This document shows positions 11,068-22,801 of a stretch of 64,000 nucleotides of DNA, in pieces. The DNA lies in assembly GCA_973895155.1 (NCBI GenBank), contig OZ316898.1, positions 21,452,001 through 21,516,000 on the forward strand, written 5' to 3'. The DNA is from Marsupella aquatica. Lineage: Eukaryota > Marchantiophyta. The notes beneath the pieces are model-generated. The model saw nothing but the letters and a program-made list of their open reading frames with translations. It did no database searches and was not told the DNA's origin. A program made the position numbers and the translations under genes. How positions within the stretch are numbered: the stretch's first letter is position 1; each line of letters begins with the position of its first letter.

Positions 11068-11864
11068 CAGTAATGTTTTCTAAATAAATCAAGATATTGA
11101 AAAATATTGATAATTAGGGGTGACAATGTTATTGGTGGTAACCCTAAACTGGACCCACTCCAAAATTTGGCAGACTACCAACGACATCTCTTTGTGTGGA
11201 TGTTCTTAGAAAGTTTCTTTATGTTTTAGCGTGTCAGTCTGTTTCAAAGGAGGTTGACAGATTGATAACATGGCGGGAATGGATTTGCCAGCATAGCTGG
11301 ATTTGCTAGAGCAAGGGAAAGAGAACCAAGACTATGTCAAAATATTTTAGGGTAATTAATCTGCATCTCCTTTGGCTTATCCTCGCTGCATTTCAAGAAA
11401 TGATAAATGAAGACCCAAAAAATGTGGGGATTGGAACACGGGGCACATCTGGGAATTTGATAAAGCCAAGCAAAGATTGGTTTTTTCGCCATTGGCAAGG
11501 GTGGCAAGGGATTCTATAGCTGAGGTGAACAATTTTGTTGACAGACATGGCATGTCTTAATATGCACAAAATTCAATGATAAGCACCGATTTGCCTCTAT
11601 GTCAACTTACACCTGAGCTTCAGAATATCATAGCAAAGTATTGAGTGAATTTTGAAGGGAGTCAAGATGACCTTGACAATGATGCTACTGTTGAAGTGGC
11701 TTCTGCTGTTGGTGAACCAGGTGAAGAGCCAGCTCAACCCACTTCTCAATGTTTTCTCAATGTTTGTGTGAGTAAGAAGTTTTGTAAACTGTAATCAAAT
11801 ATTGTGCACAGTTTCTAATTTTTTATAAGCACACTTTGATTATTGTCCATTCCATTTATTTGAC
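11068..11864. other. Helitron body or intergenic, no gene
   Basis: Short frames only, for example a 61-codon plus frame ending at 11519. This may be the interior of the Helitron that starts at 10991. No Rep/helicase motif is present. Confidence 0.4.
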
Positions 11865-12368
11865 GAGTAAAGTAATATCATCAGTTATCAGTCGTTTCCA
11901 TCAGTCAACCTGATATCAGTCGCCACATCATCTCAGAGAGGCCGCCAAGATGCGGCGCCGAAAAAAAATGCGAAATTTTTTTTTAAATTTTTTTTCTCAA
12001 AATTTGATGGAGGAAAAAAAAAAAATTTGAAAATTTTTTCACTATGGGTGTCCGTACCGTACGGATATCGCTTCTCGGCGGGGTCAGCCGAGATGGTCAG
12101 TTGTCCGTACTGTACGGACACCGAATTTCGGCATATTTTTTTTTCAACTTTTTTTTTCTCCGTTTTTTTTGTTCGCTCGCCGATCTCGGCGAGGTCAGCT
12201 GAGATTGAGTCAATCTCAGCTGCCTAGCTGAGATGCGTGGAAGTGCAAAGTCGTCATCTCAGCTACTCAGCTGAGATTAAAAAAAAATTCAGCGAAAAAA
12301 ACTGATAACTAATATCAGCCGCTGATATCAGTTATCAGTGACTGATAACTGATGATCCTCGCTACCCC
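11865..12368. mobile_element. Mutator-type foldback MITE with 9-bp TSD (copy 1)
   Basis: A 504-bp non-coding element flanked by the direct repeat TTATTTGAC at 11856-11864 and 12369-12377. Its subterminal inverted repeats include the perfect 16-bp pair ATCATCAGTTATCAGT / ACTGATAACTGATGAT. Nested palindromes built from GTCCGTAC, CTCGGCG and CAGCTGAGAT, with A/T homopolymer spacers, fill the interior. A 9-bp duplication is the Mutator superfamily size. No transposase is present, so it depends on an autonomous relative. A second copy lies at 39345-39936. Confidence 0.9.
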
Positions 12369-12377
12369 TTATTTGAC

Positions 12378-14270
12378 TTGTGACCACAATTAGTGTCATA
12401 CCATATTAATGTCACACACCCTCATACCATATTAATGTCACACACCCTAATTACCGTCACTTACCTCAACTAGTCAAATGTAACCTCACATTAATTAGAG
12501 TGTGTGAGACTAAATACTCTAAGGAGTGTAGTGGAAAGAAAGAAAGAAAAAACTGCACAACTTTCCAAAAGCGAGAAAGGTACAATACTTTAAGACAAGT
12601 GCATTAATTTCAAGGAACTTTATGATTGAAAGAGAAGTGCTTGAACTTTGTGCTTTCCTAATTTTCTGCTCAAATTGGCGCTCTCTATTTAGGTGACACC
12701 TGTCGATCAATAAACCATGAACAATGTAAATTTTATATCCAGTGGCATATAATGTGCACTCATCAGTAAATAGAAGAATAGTTGCTTGGTTGAAGGGTCG
12801 AACCTTCTCATGCAAGTAAGAAAATATGCCCCTCAAAATGATAAGTATAATATAGCGGACCTATATATATTATCGGCAAATTAAAACTTTAGGGTTTAGG
12901 GTTTAGGGTGGACATGGCCAAAGCATGGACTAGGCCGGATTAACATAATAATATATTTCAATTCAATGAGACCAAAGAATCTCTCCAAACCATCGACGAC
13001 ATAGATTTCAAATTTCCATCTCATCCCTTGATAAAACCTTTCATTATTATAATTGCAGGAGAAGCTTTTTGATGGAGGTTTTTCAATGAGCCTAGCATTT
13101 CAATGAAGCGTTTCAGAGGTGACGGATTTCTGAATCATTGTACCCTTCTTTGAAAGCATAAAAGTGTTTAGGGTTTAGGGTTAAGAGATTGATTTCAAAT
13201 TTCCCACTCTCTCTCTCTCGCTCGCAATGAGCCAATCGTTCGGGGATGTATGGTTGTATGGTTTAGGGTAACATCAATGGTTTGGGCTTTAGGGTTTGAG
13301 ATTTTCCCTGCAGTTTTCATTTTTGTAGGTTTTTGATTACCATTAGTCAGATGAATTTCGGCCGTTTTACGACTACTTTAGCTGGTTTAGGGTTGGGTAC
13401 AGGTATTTTACCTTGCGTTGCATTAAACATGATGGGGGTCCCTGAAAGAAGGAGCTTGCCATGGGGGTCCGTCAAGAAATTCATAAACTCTCAAGCATCC
13501 TCATACTAAACCAATGGAATGTCCAACCCGCCCTACACGACTCCCGCGCAGAGCTTTGGTTGATGACTACTATAGTCCTGTTCTGGTTCACTACCAACAT
13601 CCATGTCCTATGGGTTTTCCGGTGACAAAATGGACCGTAAATGGCTGTGTTTCAGCCGGCTTAGACTTTGGGGCAAACCACTTGCTATACGCCCTCTGTT
13701 TTGTGCCACGTTTTCATCGTTGTTGAGCACCCCCGAGTCCCCACTTTTATACCGGCGGTGTGACGGATCCACAATGTGTCGAGGTTTGTAGAGAGCATTG
13801 ACAATTGCTTGACATTGAATTGGGCATCGCCCTTCTTCGCAGCCCTCTCACGGAGCCTCCCGCCGTTGCAGCGGAACGACCCCATGGCCTGCATCACAAT
13901 TATCTGTAACGTCCTTTTGTAAAGCGTTTTTCCACCTCTTCCCCACCATCTTTCATTGCATTGGTATGTTTGCGTCAATAGTGCACAGTAGAAGATTGGT
14001 AAGAACTCCATAAACAAGACAATTAGGAATTAGCAGGTGAATGTCCAAATGGGCCTCGTTCTGGATGCATGTTCACGATGAGTACTTTTAAGATGCTTTG
14101 AGGGGTAACAAGAATCACAATAGCCAAAGGCGATCGTTATACATGAAAACTGGGAGGAGAAATCACAAATGTCCATACGGTGAGTGCACTGTAGACGCGG
14201 AAATCGTGATCATGGAAAAACAAGCACATGGACGATGGCTTCAAATAAACTTTCCACTAATATAGAAGCA
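12378..14270. other. Intergenic with telomere-like motifs
   Basis: Contains a 26-bp direct duplication (CATACCATATTAATGTCACA unit, about 12397-12450) and short TTTAGGG runs at 12888-12908 (three units) and 13167-13182 (two units). A 110-codon minus frame at 13685-14017 resembles no family I know; it could be an exon or chance. Confidence 0.4.
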
Positions 14271-15508
14271 CTAGCTGAATACCTGTGCGTTGCACACAAG
14301 AAGTCGTGTCGGCCAAGATGTCATTGAGAAAAAATGATGTAGTGTCAGCCAAGAGGTCGTGGAGAAAAAAGATGTAGTGAAGAGAAAAGATGTTGTGTTG
14401 CCCAAGAGGTCGTTGAGAGAAACGATGTCGTGTCGCCCAAGAGGTCGTTGAGAGAAAAGAAGTTGCGTTGGTCAAGATGACGTTGAGAAAAAAGAGATGT
14501 TGTATTGGCCAAGAGGTCGTTGAAAGAAAATATGTAGTGTCAACCAAGAGGTCGTGGAGAAAAAAGATGTCTTGTCGCCCCAGAGGTCATTGAGAAATAA
14601 AGATATCGTGTCGCCCAAGAAGACATTGAGAAAAAAACATGTGTTGGCCAAGAGATCATTGAGCAAAAAATGTCATGTCGGCCAAGAAGGGTTTAGGGGA
14701 AAAAAGACGTTGTGTCGGCCAAGATGTCGTTGAGAAAAAAATTTCATGTTGGCGAAGATGTTGAGATAAAAAAATGTTGTGTCGGCCAAGACATCGTTCA
14801 CGGAAAATACCCGTGCGTTGCACAAAAGATATTGTTAAGAAATAAGATGTCGTGTTGCCCAAGATGTTGTTAAGTGGAAGATATCACAAAGTAAAATGAT
14901 GTCTTTAAAAAAGTAGTTTTGCGAAACATGCCATTGTGTGAAAGATGTTATGAAATAAAAAAATCAAGGAAACTAAGAAGGAGTGAGTCTTTTTCTTTGT
15001 TTTGTTTTTTTACCCAAAATGCCCATGCATTTGAATGGCGACCACTATAAATTAACTAACTTCCAAAGAGTTAAATCTCTTTTTTAAGAGCAAAAGCCAA
15101 AATAATATAATATCAACCTACTCTCTTCCCCTTAGTGCTCACTCCCTACCAAAACCATTACCTCAAGTAAATCTTTTCACTTTGATGCCCCATGCCAAAT
15201 GTACTCTAAAATAATAATATACTTACACTTTAATGCTCCATACCAAAAAGTATTATACGCAAGCTACAAAATAACTACAGTAACACATGCAAGTACTCTA
15301 TGACATATTATATCTACTTTGTATTATAATTTACATACCTACCTTGTACTATAACTTACAGCCAATTTTAGGTTCCCATCTCACTCAATCCAAGAGCCAT
15401 AAATAATTCTAGAAAATATCCGATGGCTTAGCTTTGTTCCCTCCTTTTTCATTTTTGTAACGGGGACGAACGACTACAACTGGCGGGATTAGTTATTATA
15501 GTAGTAGA
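14271..15508 (-). mobile_element. Complete non-autonomous Helitron H1
   Basis: On the minus strand the element begins TCTACTACTATAATAA at 15508, preceded by A, and ends GGTATTCAGCTAG at 14271, followed by T. This is the A|TC...CTRR|T signature of Helitron insertion without target duplication. A TGTGC-AAC-GCACA hairpin lies about 12 bp before the 3' end. It is 1,238 bp with no Rep/helicase reading frame. The first 250 bp (15257-15508) match 32302-32553 of H2 closely, and the 3' part is a minisatellite also found in H2. Confidence 0.9.
14285..14935 (-). repeat. Helitron internal minisatellite, unit of about 36 bp
   Basis: About 16 degenerate units of the type AAGATGTCGTGT, then CGCCCAAGAGGTCGTTGAG. 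The same unit recurs at 28547-29440 (inverted), 30042-30600, 32095-32290 and 56010-56430. A second copy of the Helitron 3' hairpin motif (ACCCGTGCGTTGCAC) lies inside at about 14808. Confidence 0.9.
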
Positions 15509-17107
15509 TATATGACCAGCATAGACAAAACCAGAGTATTACCGTGACAACATGGAGCTTCAGTTGCGCAAGCAAATGAACAGCATATCCATGGAAGCAA
15601 GTTGTTGACATTTGTCAATTATCTCAGTGTCGGTAAACGCATCCTACTGCCAGATCTTTCGTCAAAGACAGTGAATAATGGAGTCACCTCAATCTGTTGA
15701 GGAACAAATTAAGATTGTTTCCACAGTCATGGTAATTACAAACAAAGAGAGAAGAAGAAAGGTACAGGGTAGGCGAGGTCCAGCTAATTAAATAATTGAA
15801 AATCCTGCCAGAAGCTATGGTGGCTTAGAGCTAAGGAAACCGAGGAAAGCATACACCTTCTTAAGCTTTGCACAGGAGAGACAACAGACAACTAGGACGA
15901 AATCTTGCAAGAGGAGTCCTCGGTGGCTGATGTGGTGTTTTGCCGGCCTGGAATGTTTGAGGGGTCGTTCAGGCCCGAGAAGACTTGCACCAAGTTGAGC
16001 ATTTCCTGAGGTATTCGGTTGGAGGAGGAGGAGCAACATTTGCCCTCTCACCATACACGGCATGCATCCTGTCGAAGTGAGGGCAGATTTTGTCGAGGTT
16101 GTCCTCCGACGTCATTCCTGCCCAAAACTCCGCCATTGATAAACCAGCTCCTAAATTGTTTTTGGCGTCCTTATATTATCCTTCATGGCGAGAGCCTCCT
16201 TATACCCTAAACCGTAACGTCAAAACCTTTTTCCCAAGTTATCTCCCGTGCCTACAAATTTGGGGAAACCGTTGGCATGGAGATGAACTTGTCCCCACAG
16301 GCACCCTACGAGAGGATCCATTCAGCATATCAAAACTCTTTGCATCTTCCGATTCATATCGCTTCCACGAACCTGCCCACAATTGGATGCGACCATGTCC
16401 GTTCCGTGTTCATTCACCTGCGAGTGTACCACTACACTACTGCTGGATCCTGCGACACTCCCCATCCAGACAATACTGGAAATGTAGCAGCGCCCCACAT
16501 CGAATTTGCCATACCTTCTCTTTCTACTCCCGACTTTCACACGGAAAATTAGTAATCACAGAGAGAGGTGAGCTTGAATTTTGAAACCCTACACCCTAAA
16601 CCCTCCAAAATGTTGCGCATTACCACCAGTAGCAGACAAGTTGCAGAGCAAAGTCGGCCCAGGTGTTCAAATGGGAACAAGACGGGCTTTCCTTAACCTA
16701 GGGTAAACCCGGCTTTGTAAGAGGCCCCCTTGGTTTTGCATGGCCGAAAACTCTGTCCCGGGCGGCTTTCCGGACAAATTGTGCTCGTGACCATGTTCAA
16801 TGGCGCCAAGTTTGAGATGCCCTAGTAGTAGTAGTAGTAGGAGTACTGTAGTAGAGGCTTCACCACTTGGCTTTCCGGTCATTAACCAGGCCTTATGGGA
16901 TGGAGTAGGAGCCATCCAAGAGTTGTGCTCAGATGAGGGATGAAGTACGGACCAATAATGAGTTTGTCCGTGGCTACCGTTGGGATACTCCCTTCAGATA
17001 TGGAGATGGGACCATGGATCTGGAAGGAAAAATTCTACAAATTAAGTAGCAAAGAATGAGAAGGCTGTGTTGTAGGGGCCTAAGTTTAGGGTGAGCCGTT
17101 GCGGAAG
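15509..17107 (+). other. Upstream region of the dioxygenase gene
   Basis: No firm coding sequence; a 164-codon plus frame at 16090-16584 has no recognisable motif. A telo-box-like CCCTAAACCCT (about 16592-16602), an (AGT)n tract (16825-16842) and TTTAGGGTGA (17085) precede the gene. Telo-boxes are common in plant promoters, so part of this may be promoter or 5' leader. Confidence 0.4.
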
Positions 17108-18730
17108 ATGGAAGCCGACGGGAGGGATGTCCGTGGCACGGAGGAGATGAAGCACGAGTTGCAACGTAAGTTGGCAGAGCTTGCCATCCTAAATGGACAG
17201 TACGCAGCTGAGAACCTGCTGCTTAAGGAGAAGGTGGCCAGGGGGGATAAGGCGTTGGGTGCAGTCCGGAAGCAGCGTGATATGCTGGCGTTTCGGGTTG
17301 ATGATGCTTGCAAGGCTGCTTCAACAAAGCAAATGGATGTGTGCACTGAAATGACGAAGGATCACCAGGCGACAAGAGAGGCGTCGGAGCGGGAACCGAG
17401 TGATGTTCCCGAGGTGGCCGCTAGACAGTCGGACGATTTGAGGAGTCAGCGGACCGCGGCCTTGGAGGAAGTCAAGAGCCGGAATGGAGAATCGAGGGAT
17501 GTTCCCAAGGGGGCCGCTAGCCAGTTGCGTGCTCTGATGAGTCAGCGGACTGCGGCCTTGGATGAAGTCGAGAGCCGGAATGGCGACATAGTGATGCAGT
17601 TTGCGACCTTGCGCATCTCAAATGAATCTGAACCTAAGGCGAAGGAAGACAGGCAGAATGGGAAGCCAGATGCACTTGCCGGAGAAGCAGAAGAAGTGGA
17701 GCGGAGGAACAAGTACTTGCGGGCCCTAGCGGACAGTCAGATGCAGAAATGTTGCAAGTGCGCAGAAGCAGGGAAGGAGTGGCGAGGAGGATTATTAGGT
17801 TCACGACGACCCGGCAAATCGGCCACTTATGAATGGGAGGAGCATCCTAGTTTTTGTAGGGAATTCAAGCTTTTGTTGGGAAAGTTTAGGGTAAAAAGAA
17901 TCTGCACCGATGTCCACGAGCTCGTTAGGCAGAAGAATCTACTCTTCCCTACTGCTGATCTACCTGTGTGGCTGAGCGAAAGTCTTATCGTTAAGGATCG
18001 GAATGACAAGCCGCTGTTGTATTTTTTGAAACATGCCCTTCAAAGACCTTTCCGAAATAGAGATCCTACGTTGGAAGGATTAGAAGCTCTTGAAGAGCTT
18101 GTGGAGGTGTACCCGCCAAATCGACCTGCATCTGCAAATGGCAGATTCAAGGGACAAGCTATTCCCCTTGGCTCGGGTGTACACCATCTGGCATTTTGGC
18201 ATGGCACCGGTCACAAACATGTCCCAGGGGTTTTGTCGCAGCACATCATTGGATCCGGGAAGAAGTTGAATTGGATCGTAGAGTTCATAAACAAGTTCAC
18301 GCCGGTGACACAGGCGATTGGAGCGCTCTTTGAATGCATCGACAGTGACATGTACGAAACATATAAGGCAATGTTTGATGCTTTCGCTCCTGGAGCAGCC
18401 AGTTATATGCATTCCACTTCCCAAAATTGTTTCTTAGGGATGGCAATAAATACACAACTCGCTCCTGGTCCGTACAGAGATACAAATGACCCTGTGGATG
18501 GCTGGGTTGTGAATGTAGCGTTTGGTGATTTTGAGGGTGGACGTTTGGAAGTGCCACAACTTGGTTTACAATTTGTATTACAACCTGGAGATGTGGTGTT
18601 TATGCGGTCGGCCGTTCTGCAACACTCGATATCGAGGATAACGTCCAGCTCTAGGTTCGGCGTAGTGTTTTTTACTCACGAAGCAAACTTTGCAGAGAAT
18701 CTTCGCAAGTCACGGATCAGTACCGAGTAA
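17108..18730 (+). CDS. Coiled-coil protein with TET/JBP-like 2OG-Fe(II) dioxygenase domain
   Basis: A 540-residue intact intronless frame; the ATG at 17108 is the first after an in-frame stop. Residues 5-210 are coiled coil with two tandem repeats of about 33 residues (DVP-E/K-x-AA...SQRTAAL-E/D-EV-x-SRNG). Residues of about 235-540 form the catalytic region, ending in the double-stranded beta-helix with GDFEGGRLEVPQLGL and LQPGDVVFMRS, typical of the TET/JBP group that oxidises 5-methylpyrimidines in DNA. Expected iron ligands are HxD plus a distal His, and an Arg binds 2-oxoglutarate. Here Asp458, His506 and Arg516 are present, but the first His reads Tyr456 (YRD). Activity is therefore doubtful, or the protein is a reader or degenerate copy. 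A short Cys pair (CCKC, about residue 217) precedes the domain. Assignment is by motif recall. Confidence 0.7.
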   Translation: MEADGRDVRGTEEMKHELQRKLAELAILNGQYAAENLLLKEKVARGDKALGAVRKQRDMLAFRVDDACKAASTKQMDVCTEMTKDHQATREASEREPSDVPEVAARQSDDLRSQRTAALEEVKSRNGESRDVPKGAASQLRALMSQRTAALDEVESRNGDIVMQFATLRISNESEPKAKEDRQNGKPDALAGEAEEVERRNKYLRALADSQMQKCCKCAEAGKEWRGGLLGSRRPGKSATYEWEEHPSFCREFKLLLGKFRVKRICTDVHELVRQKNLLFPTADLPVWLSESLIVKDRNDKPLLYFLKHALQRPFRNRDPTLEGLEALEELVEVYPPNRPASANGRFKGQAIPLGSGVHHLAFWHGTGHKHVPGVLSQHIIGSGKKLNWIVEFINKFTPVTQAIGALFECIDSDMYETYKAMFDAFAPGAASYMHSTSQNCFLGMAINTQLAPGPYRDTNDPVDGWVVNVAFGDFEGGRLEVPQLGLQFVLQPGDVVFMRSAVLQHSISRITSSSRFGVVFFTHEANFAENLRKSRISTE

Positions 18731-19010
18731 GATTAGAGCCATTGGGGCTGTAGGTCTGTGGCGGGGTGTGAGGATGGTTTCTTGGTACTCTGCTCTCACT
18801 ATGCAATTTGTGAACATTCTTCAATGAAGATATGATGGATGACATCGAACAAGATATCCCATTGAATTGCTGGTTTGGTAGCGCTAGTGGAGCAATGAGA
18901 AGCATTTTTCAATGAAAATGAGCTTCAGAGCAACACCAATTGTCTGTGCTCCTTTCGATGGATTCCAGTTTTAAGACACTTGGAAATGATCTCGGAGGTA
19001 CGCCATCCAG
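18731..19010 (+). other. 3' flank of the dioxygenase gene
   Basis: No canonical AATAAA is seen. ATGAA-rich segments may serve as the plant 3' end signal. No other gene. Confidence 0.35.
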
Positions 19011-19019
19011 ATCCATTCT

Positions 19020-19770
19020 CCGACAATCCCCTTTTTGTGATGTCTCATTTTACGTGCTTCAGCCTGTTTCTTAAAGACCTCCTTCATCCTTTTCTCTCCA
19101 TGCGATCAGTGGTTTCCGGAAGGCTCCTGTGTTTGTGTGTTCGCCCCCTAAGAGACCTTTTTTCCAGTTCGTCAAAAGGCCTTTCTTAAAAAGTGCCAGC
19201 ATCATAAGGTGGTGAGTTGGGATAGCCTTGAGAATGTGTTTTAGCATTATCACCCTACCAGCAAACATGAGGCTGCTGTTCGCCCATGTGTGGAGACGCT
19301 TCCTCAACTTGCCCAGAAGGAAATTTGCATCTTGTGAAGGTCGAGTCTTACACCTCCAAGGCAAATACATATCTCTGCCTCTTTAGCAATTTTGCATCCC
19401 GTTTCCTTGGGCCAGTCAGGAGATGCCATTCTCCAGGTAGATCGGAATATGATTTGAGACCTTTTGACGTTCAAGACAGCTCCCGAGATGTTCTCGAACC
19501 TTTGGATCACCTCACGAGCAGCAACGAATTTCTCTGCAGTGTCTTCGAGGAATAGTCCCGTGTCATCAGCGAAGAGCTGGTGGCAAAGACTACTCCCATT
19601 ACAGAGTTGCAATGCATTGACGACCCCTGCATCCAATTGTTGTTTGAGCCTGGCCATCAGAGGTTGTTTGGTGAGTGTCAAAAGGATGCTGGAGAGCGGA
19701 CATCCCTGTCAACTTCTGTGAGGGTAAGCATAGTGAGTGGTCGCTAATTTGACAACTGTAGCAAGTCCTG
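19020..19770 (-). pseudogene. LINE reverse transcriptase fragment
   Basis: The minus strand reads QGCPLSSILLTL, then HQLFADDTGLFLED with the FADD catalytic box, then AAREVIQRFENISGAVLNVKRSQ. After a frameshift near 19310-19340 it reads NFLLGKLRKRLHTWANSSL, FAGRVIMLKHILKAIPTHHLM and PLIAW-DEGGL. This is the non-LTR RT thumb and C-terminal pattern of plant LINEs. A TGA precedes QGCPL and there is no endonuclease or poly(A) tail nearby, so this is a dead fragment of about 250 codons. Confidence 0.88.
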
Positions 19771-20563
19771 ACTCTTGGGCATGAGTTCAATAACTTTGGC
19801 TAGTGGCTTTGGTTGTCATGGTTCCGTGTTAATGTAAGCCCGATTAACAGCAGAGTAAGTAGGACCCATGTACGACCATCCCTTTAGCAACATCTTGATG
19901 GTGACTCCGTTGATTCCTGGTGACTTTTCTTTTGGCATCCCTGTAACCACTTTAAGAATATCTGCATCTTCGGTTGTCTACCTAGATACACTGCCTTGGT
20001 TACCTCGACATCTCCTCCCTGTCCTTTTGTTTCCTTTTTGTGCTTTCTTCGGTTTGTTGGGACCTCTCTCTGTACGTCCACTCTATTAGCATCTGAAGCA
20101 GGCATCCGAGAGAGGACGGTAAATTATTACATCCACCTGGTAGTTTCCCACTCCTGGCACCGCAATGTTGATGTACTCAATCGGGTCTTCATATTACATG
20201 AAACACATCCTCGTATGTGAGAGAATTTACTCCTGGATTTATGTGTCTGCGCATATATAGCACAGTTCCAACCTCGGCAAGCATAATATTCAAAAGCAGG
20301 GTTGAACAGCGACATGTCAATCCAAACAGGAGCCCTGGTAGATTTCATCGGCTTAGCGTCAAAGTCAGGCGTCCGGGGCATGGCCACTACCATCTTCCAT
20401 CAGAATGTGTTTCGGGAATTCGATATCGATTCAATATCAATGTTTAAGGTAGTCGCGTGTAAGATTGAAGTCCAGAGTGTATAGAATGATTCCTCTCTTC
20501 TGTAGGTGAAGTATTCTGCTAACGATGATATTTTGGTCTACCCCGACAGTTTCGGATCTCATC
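19771..20563. other. No confirmed gene
   Basis: A minus frame at 20127-20393 (88 codons, Trp/Cys-containing) could be an exon, but nothing anchors it. Confidence 0.3.
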
Positions 20564-20998
20564 CTAACTGTCGGACGGTGCTGCAGCGTAGGACAGTTCA
20601 CGGTAAACTTCAACAATCCTTCTTGGTCTCTCCTTCATGGGTGTCGGTGTTCGCACTTGTGACCTACCACCCAATACATGCTGAGTTCTGTTGTGCGAGT
20701 TCGGGTCGCCGTTAACTATCATGCCAGAAAATTGGAGGTTTCGCGTTTGTGCCATAGCTGTTTCTCTCTGGTGCGCTACCGGAAAACTGTTTAGTATAAA
20801 ATAAACACGGTCAGTTGATACAGGAAAGAAAAGTGTAAGCTGTGTAAGCTGTTGAGTTCTACCTACGCGAGGACTTTCAGTGCCGCCATCGCCAGTCCAT
20901 TGTGACGTGCAACGAGGCACAACATACCATAAAATTCTTCCAAATAACACTTGGAACCAGTTTGGTTCATTTCTGCTTTCTTCCCTCGGAGTAAACAC
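20564..20998 (-). other. Unassigned 144-codon frame, possible exon
   Basis: An open minus frame with a moderate amino-acid mix (NEPNWFQVLFGRILWYV, then an internal MAQTRNLQFSGM start). It might be an exon of the candidate gene whose exons lie at 22802-23775, since the strand agrees, but a join across 1.8 kb cannot be shown. I recognise no domain. Confidence 0.25.
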
Positions 20999-21663
20999 TG
21001 AAAACCTTACAATAGGCAGCCACCAGAGTGCTCAAGTGAACGGAATCCACCAACGTCCTCTTCCTTTGAGCCTCGTAGCTTGCATGGGTGCAGGAGGAAG
21101 CACTTAAATTGGATTGTGCTCTTTCATCCGTTCAGGTTCAGAGCCACAACTATGGTTCAGAGAACTACTCTCCTGGTTGTTGTGAGTGAAAGTTGTTGTA
21201 GCTGTTGTCAGGGGATTCCGCTTTCAATCAGTTCAGTGAGCTCGATCAGCGGAGGCAACTCACATCTAGGTTGCATGTGCCCTTCCAAGTCCCTATTGCG
21301 AGCAACCTGCTTCATGGTTGGCATTCCTGTCGATCACATAAACAGCCCTCAATTCCAACCGTAATTAGAATTCCAAATTGAACAGACTTTCAATTGAACC
21401 AGGTTTACATTCAATTAGCACAACATACAAATTCCAATTCACTGGTCAGCCATAGGAAATGTAATGCATCGAGGCTGAGTACGACTTAGAGTGGACTTTC
21501 TCACTTCTATGGGCCGATGACAGATTGACCTTTCGATCGTAATAAAAGAGTATAGAATGCCTATAGACTTTGCGAAACCTATTGCCATTGTTGATGCCTT
21601 CATCGGGTTCTTCCATCCCTTCGTGCGACGACTTCCCATGCCATCCCTCCCAACCACAATTAA

Positions 21664-21905
21664 TTCCTCCCGTCTCCACTTCTCATTGCTTCTCATTCAA
21701 TTCTTCCCCACCAGAGCCCATAAAATCTCCATAGCTTCTCATGCCTGCAACATAGGGTCTACGATGCATTGTATGCCAATCAACCCAAAATCACAATTGC
21801 ATTCCATCGAACCACACAACAATTCTCTCGTGCACTTCTCATCGCTACTCAATCAATTCTTCCCCACCCACCGGCGTCCATAAAATCTCCATAGCTTCTC
21901 AAGAT
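21664..21905. repeat. Direct duplication of about 80 bp
   Basis: CACTTCTCATTGCTTCTCA...CCATAAAATCTCCATAGCTT at about 21676-21745 recurs in altered form at about 21836-21900, offset about 160 bp. No function is apparent. Confidence 0.7.
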
Positions 21906-22801
21906 GCATTGGAATGCCGCAGGCCAGAGGTACTTCTTGCCCTCTATTCAGTAAAGCACAACTCTTCCCACACTTGCTCGTAACCTGGATACGCAGCTAC
22001 ATCCAGCAGGCGATCCGGAGTCACGAGTGCGAGCCAACGCAAACTCTAGCGACCTCCTCTTCGGGATAACATTTTGGCCCTAAATAGTAAGTTTCCTTTG
22101 TAGTTGGTTTGCAATGTTACTGTACTTGTCGTGGATTTACGTTCGGAGTTGTCTATCCTGGTTTGGTACACTGCATTTACTCTTAACCTAGTAGCTATGA
22201 TTGCCGTTGGAGTTACTTAATTTACGGATGACTTTATTGACGTATAAGTCCTGCCTTTCAATTCTGTACACGACTCTCATGGTAGAATATTTATAAAACT
22301 GACGGGAACTTTCCTTCCCGGACACATCGTTTTAAAAAATTGTGCGAGATCCATTTGAATCCCGTTGGCAAACCCGACATAAATAGGACTCTTCTGTAGA
22401 GGGTTGCCGACTAGTGAAATGCCGGCAATCAGTCAAATTTGGCTCTCCACATTCGGACTAATAGCCTACGTCGGACTAATAGCCTACATTCGGATTAATA
22501 AGGTGAAGCACACAATGACATGCCTAATCACCCGAGACTGCAGTTTAAACATAGCATTCTACAAAACCATCTTCCAATCGGTGTAGCCTACATTCAGACT
22601 AAAAGGCTACAGGATTTGTGAACCGGGGGGAGAGGGGGGGAGCACTGAATGACATGCGTATTCACCCACCACTCCATTTACAAGGTGGTGACGACTTTCG
22701 CTTTCAATCAAATGAAACACTTTTTATTATGTACATTCAGTGGTGTCCATCTTTTAGTGGGACATATCCTCCAGCGAACTACTTCTTGTACAACTTGGTG
22801 T
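21906..22801. other. No gene seen
   Basis: Includes a small repeat of CGGACTAATAGCCTAC (22464, 22479, with a third degenerate copy near 22597). No coding signal. Confidence 0.4.

Noticed and set aside
11856-12377. hAT- or Harbinger-type MITE
   Set aside because: The target duplication is 9 bp in both copies, not 8 bp or TTA/TAA.
12888-13182. Chromosome end or subtelomere
   Set aside because: Only two to three telomere units at a time, inside ordinary repeat-rich DNA.
14285-14935. CRISPR-like repeat array
   Set aside because: Units are contiguous and degenerate without unique spacers, and lie within a eukaryotic Helitron.
20127-20998. Firm gene model joining these frames to 22802-23775
   Set aside because: No splice sites could be matched in phase across the gap.
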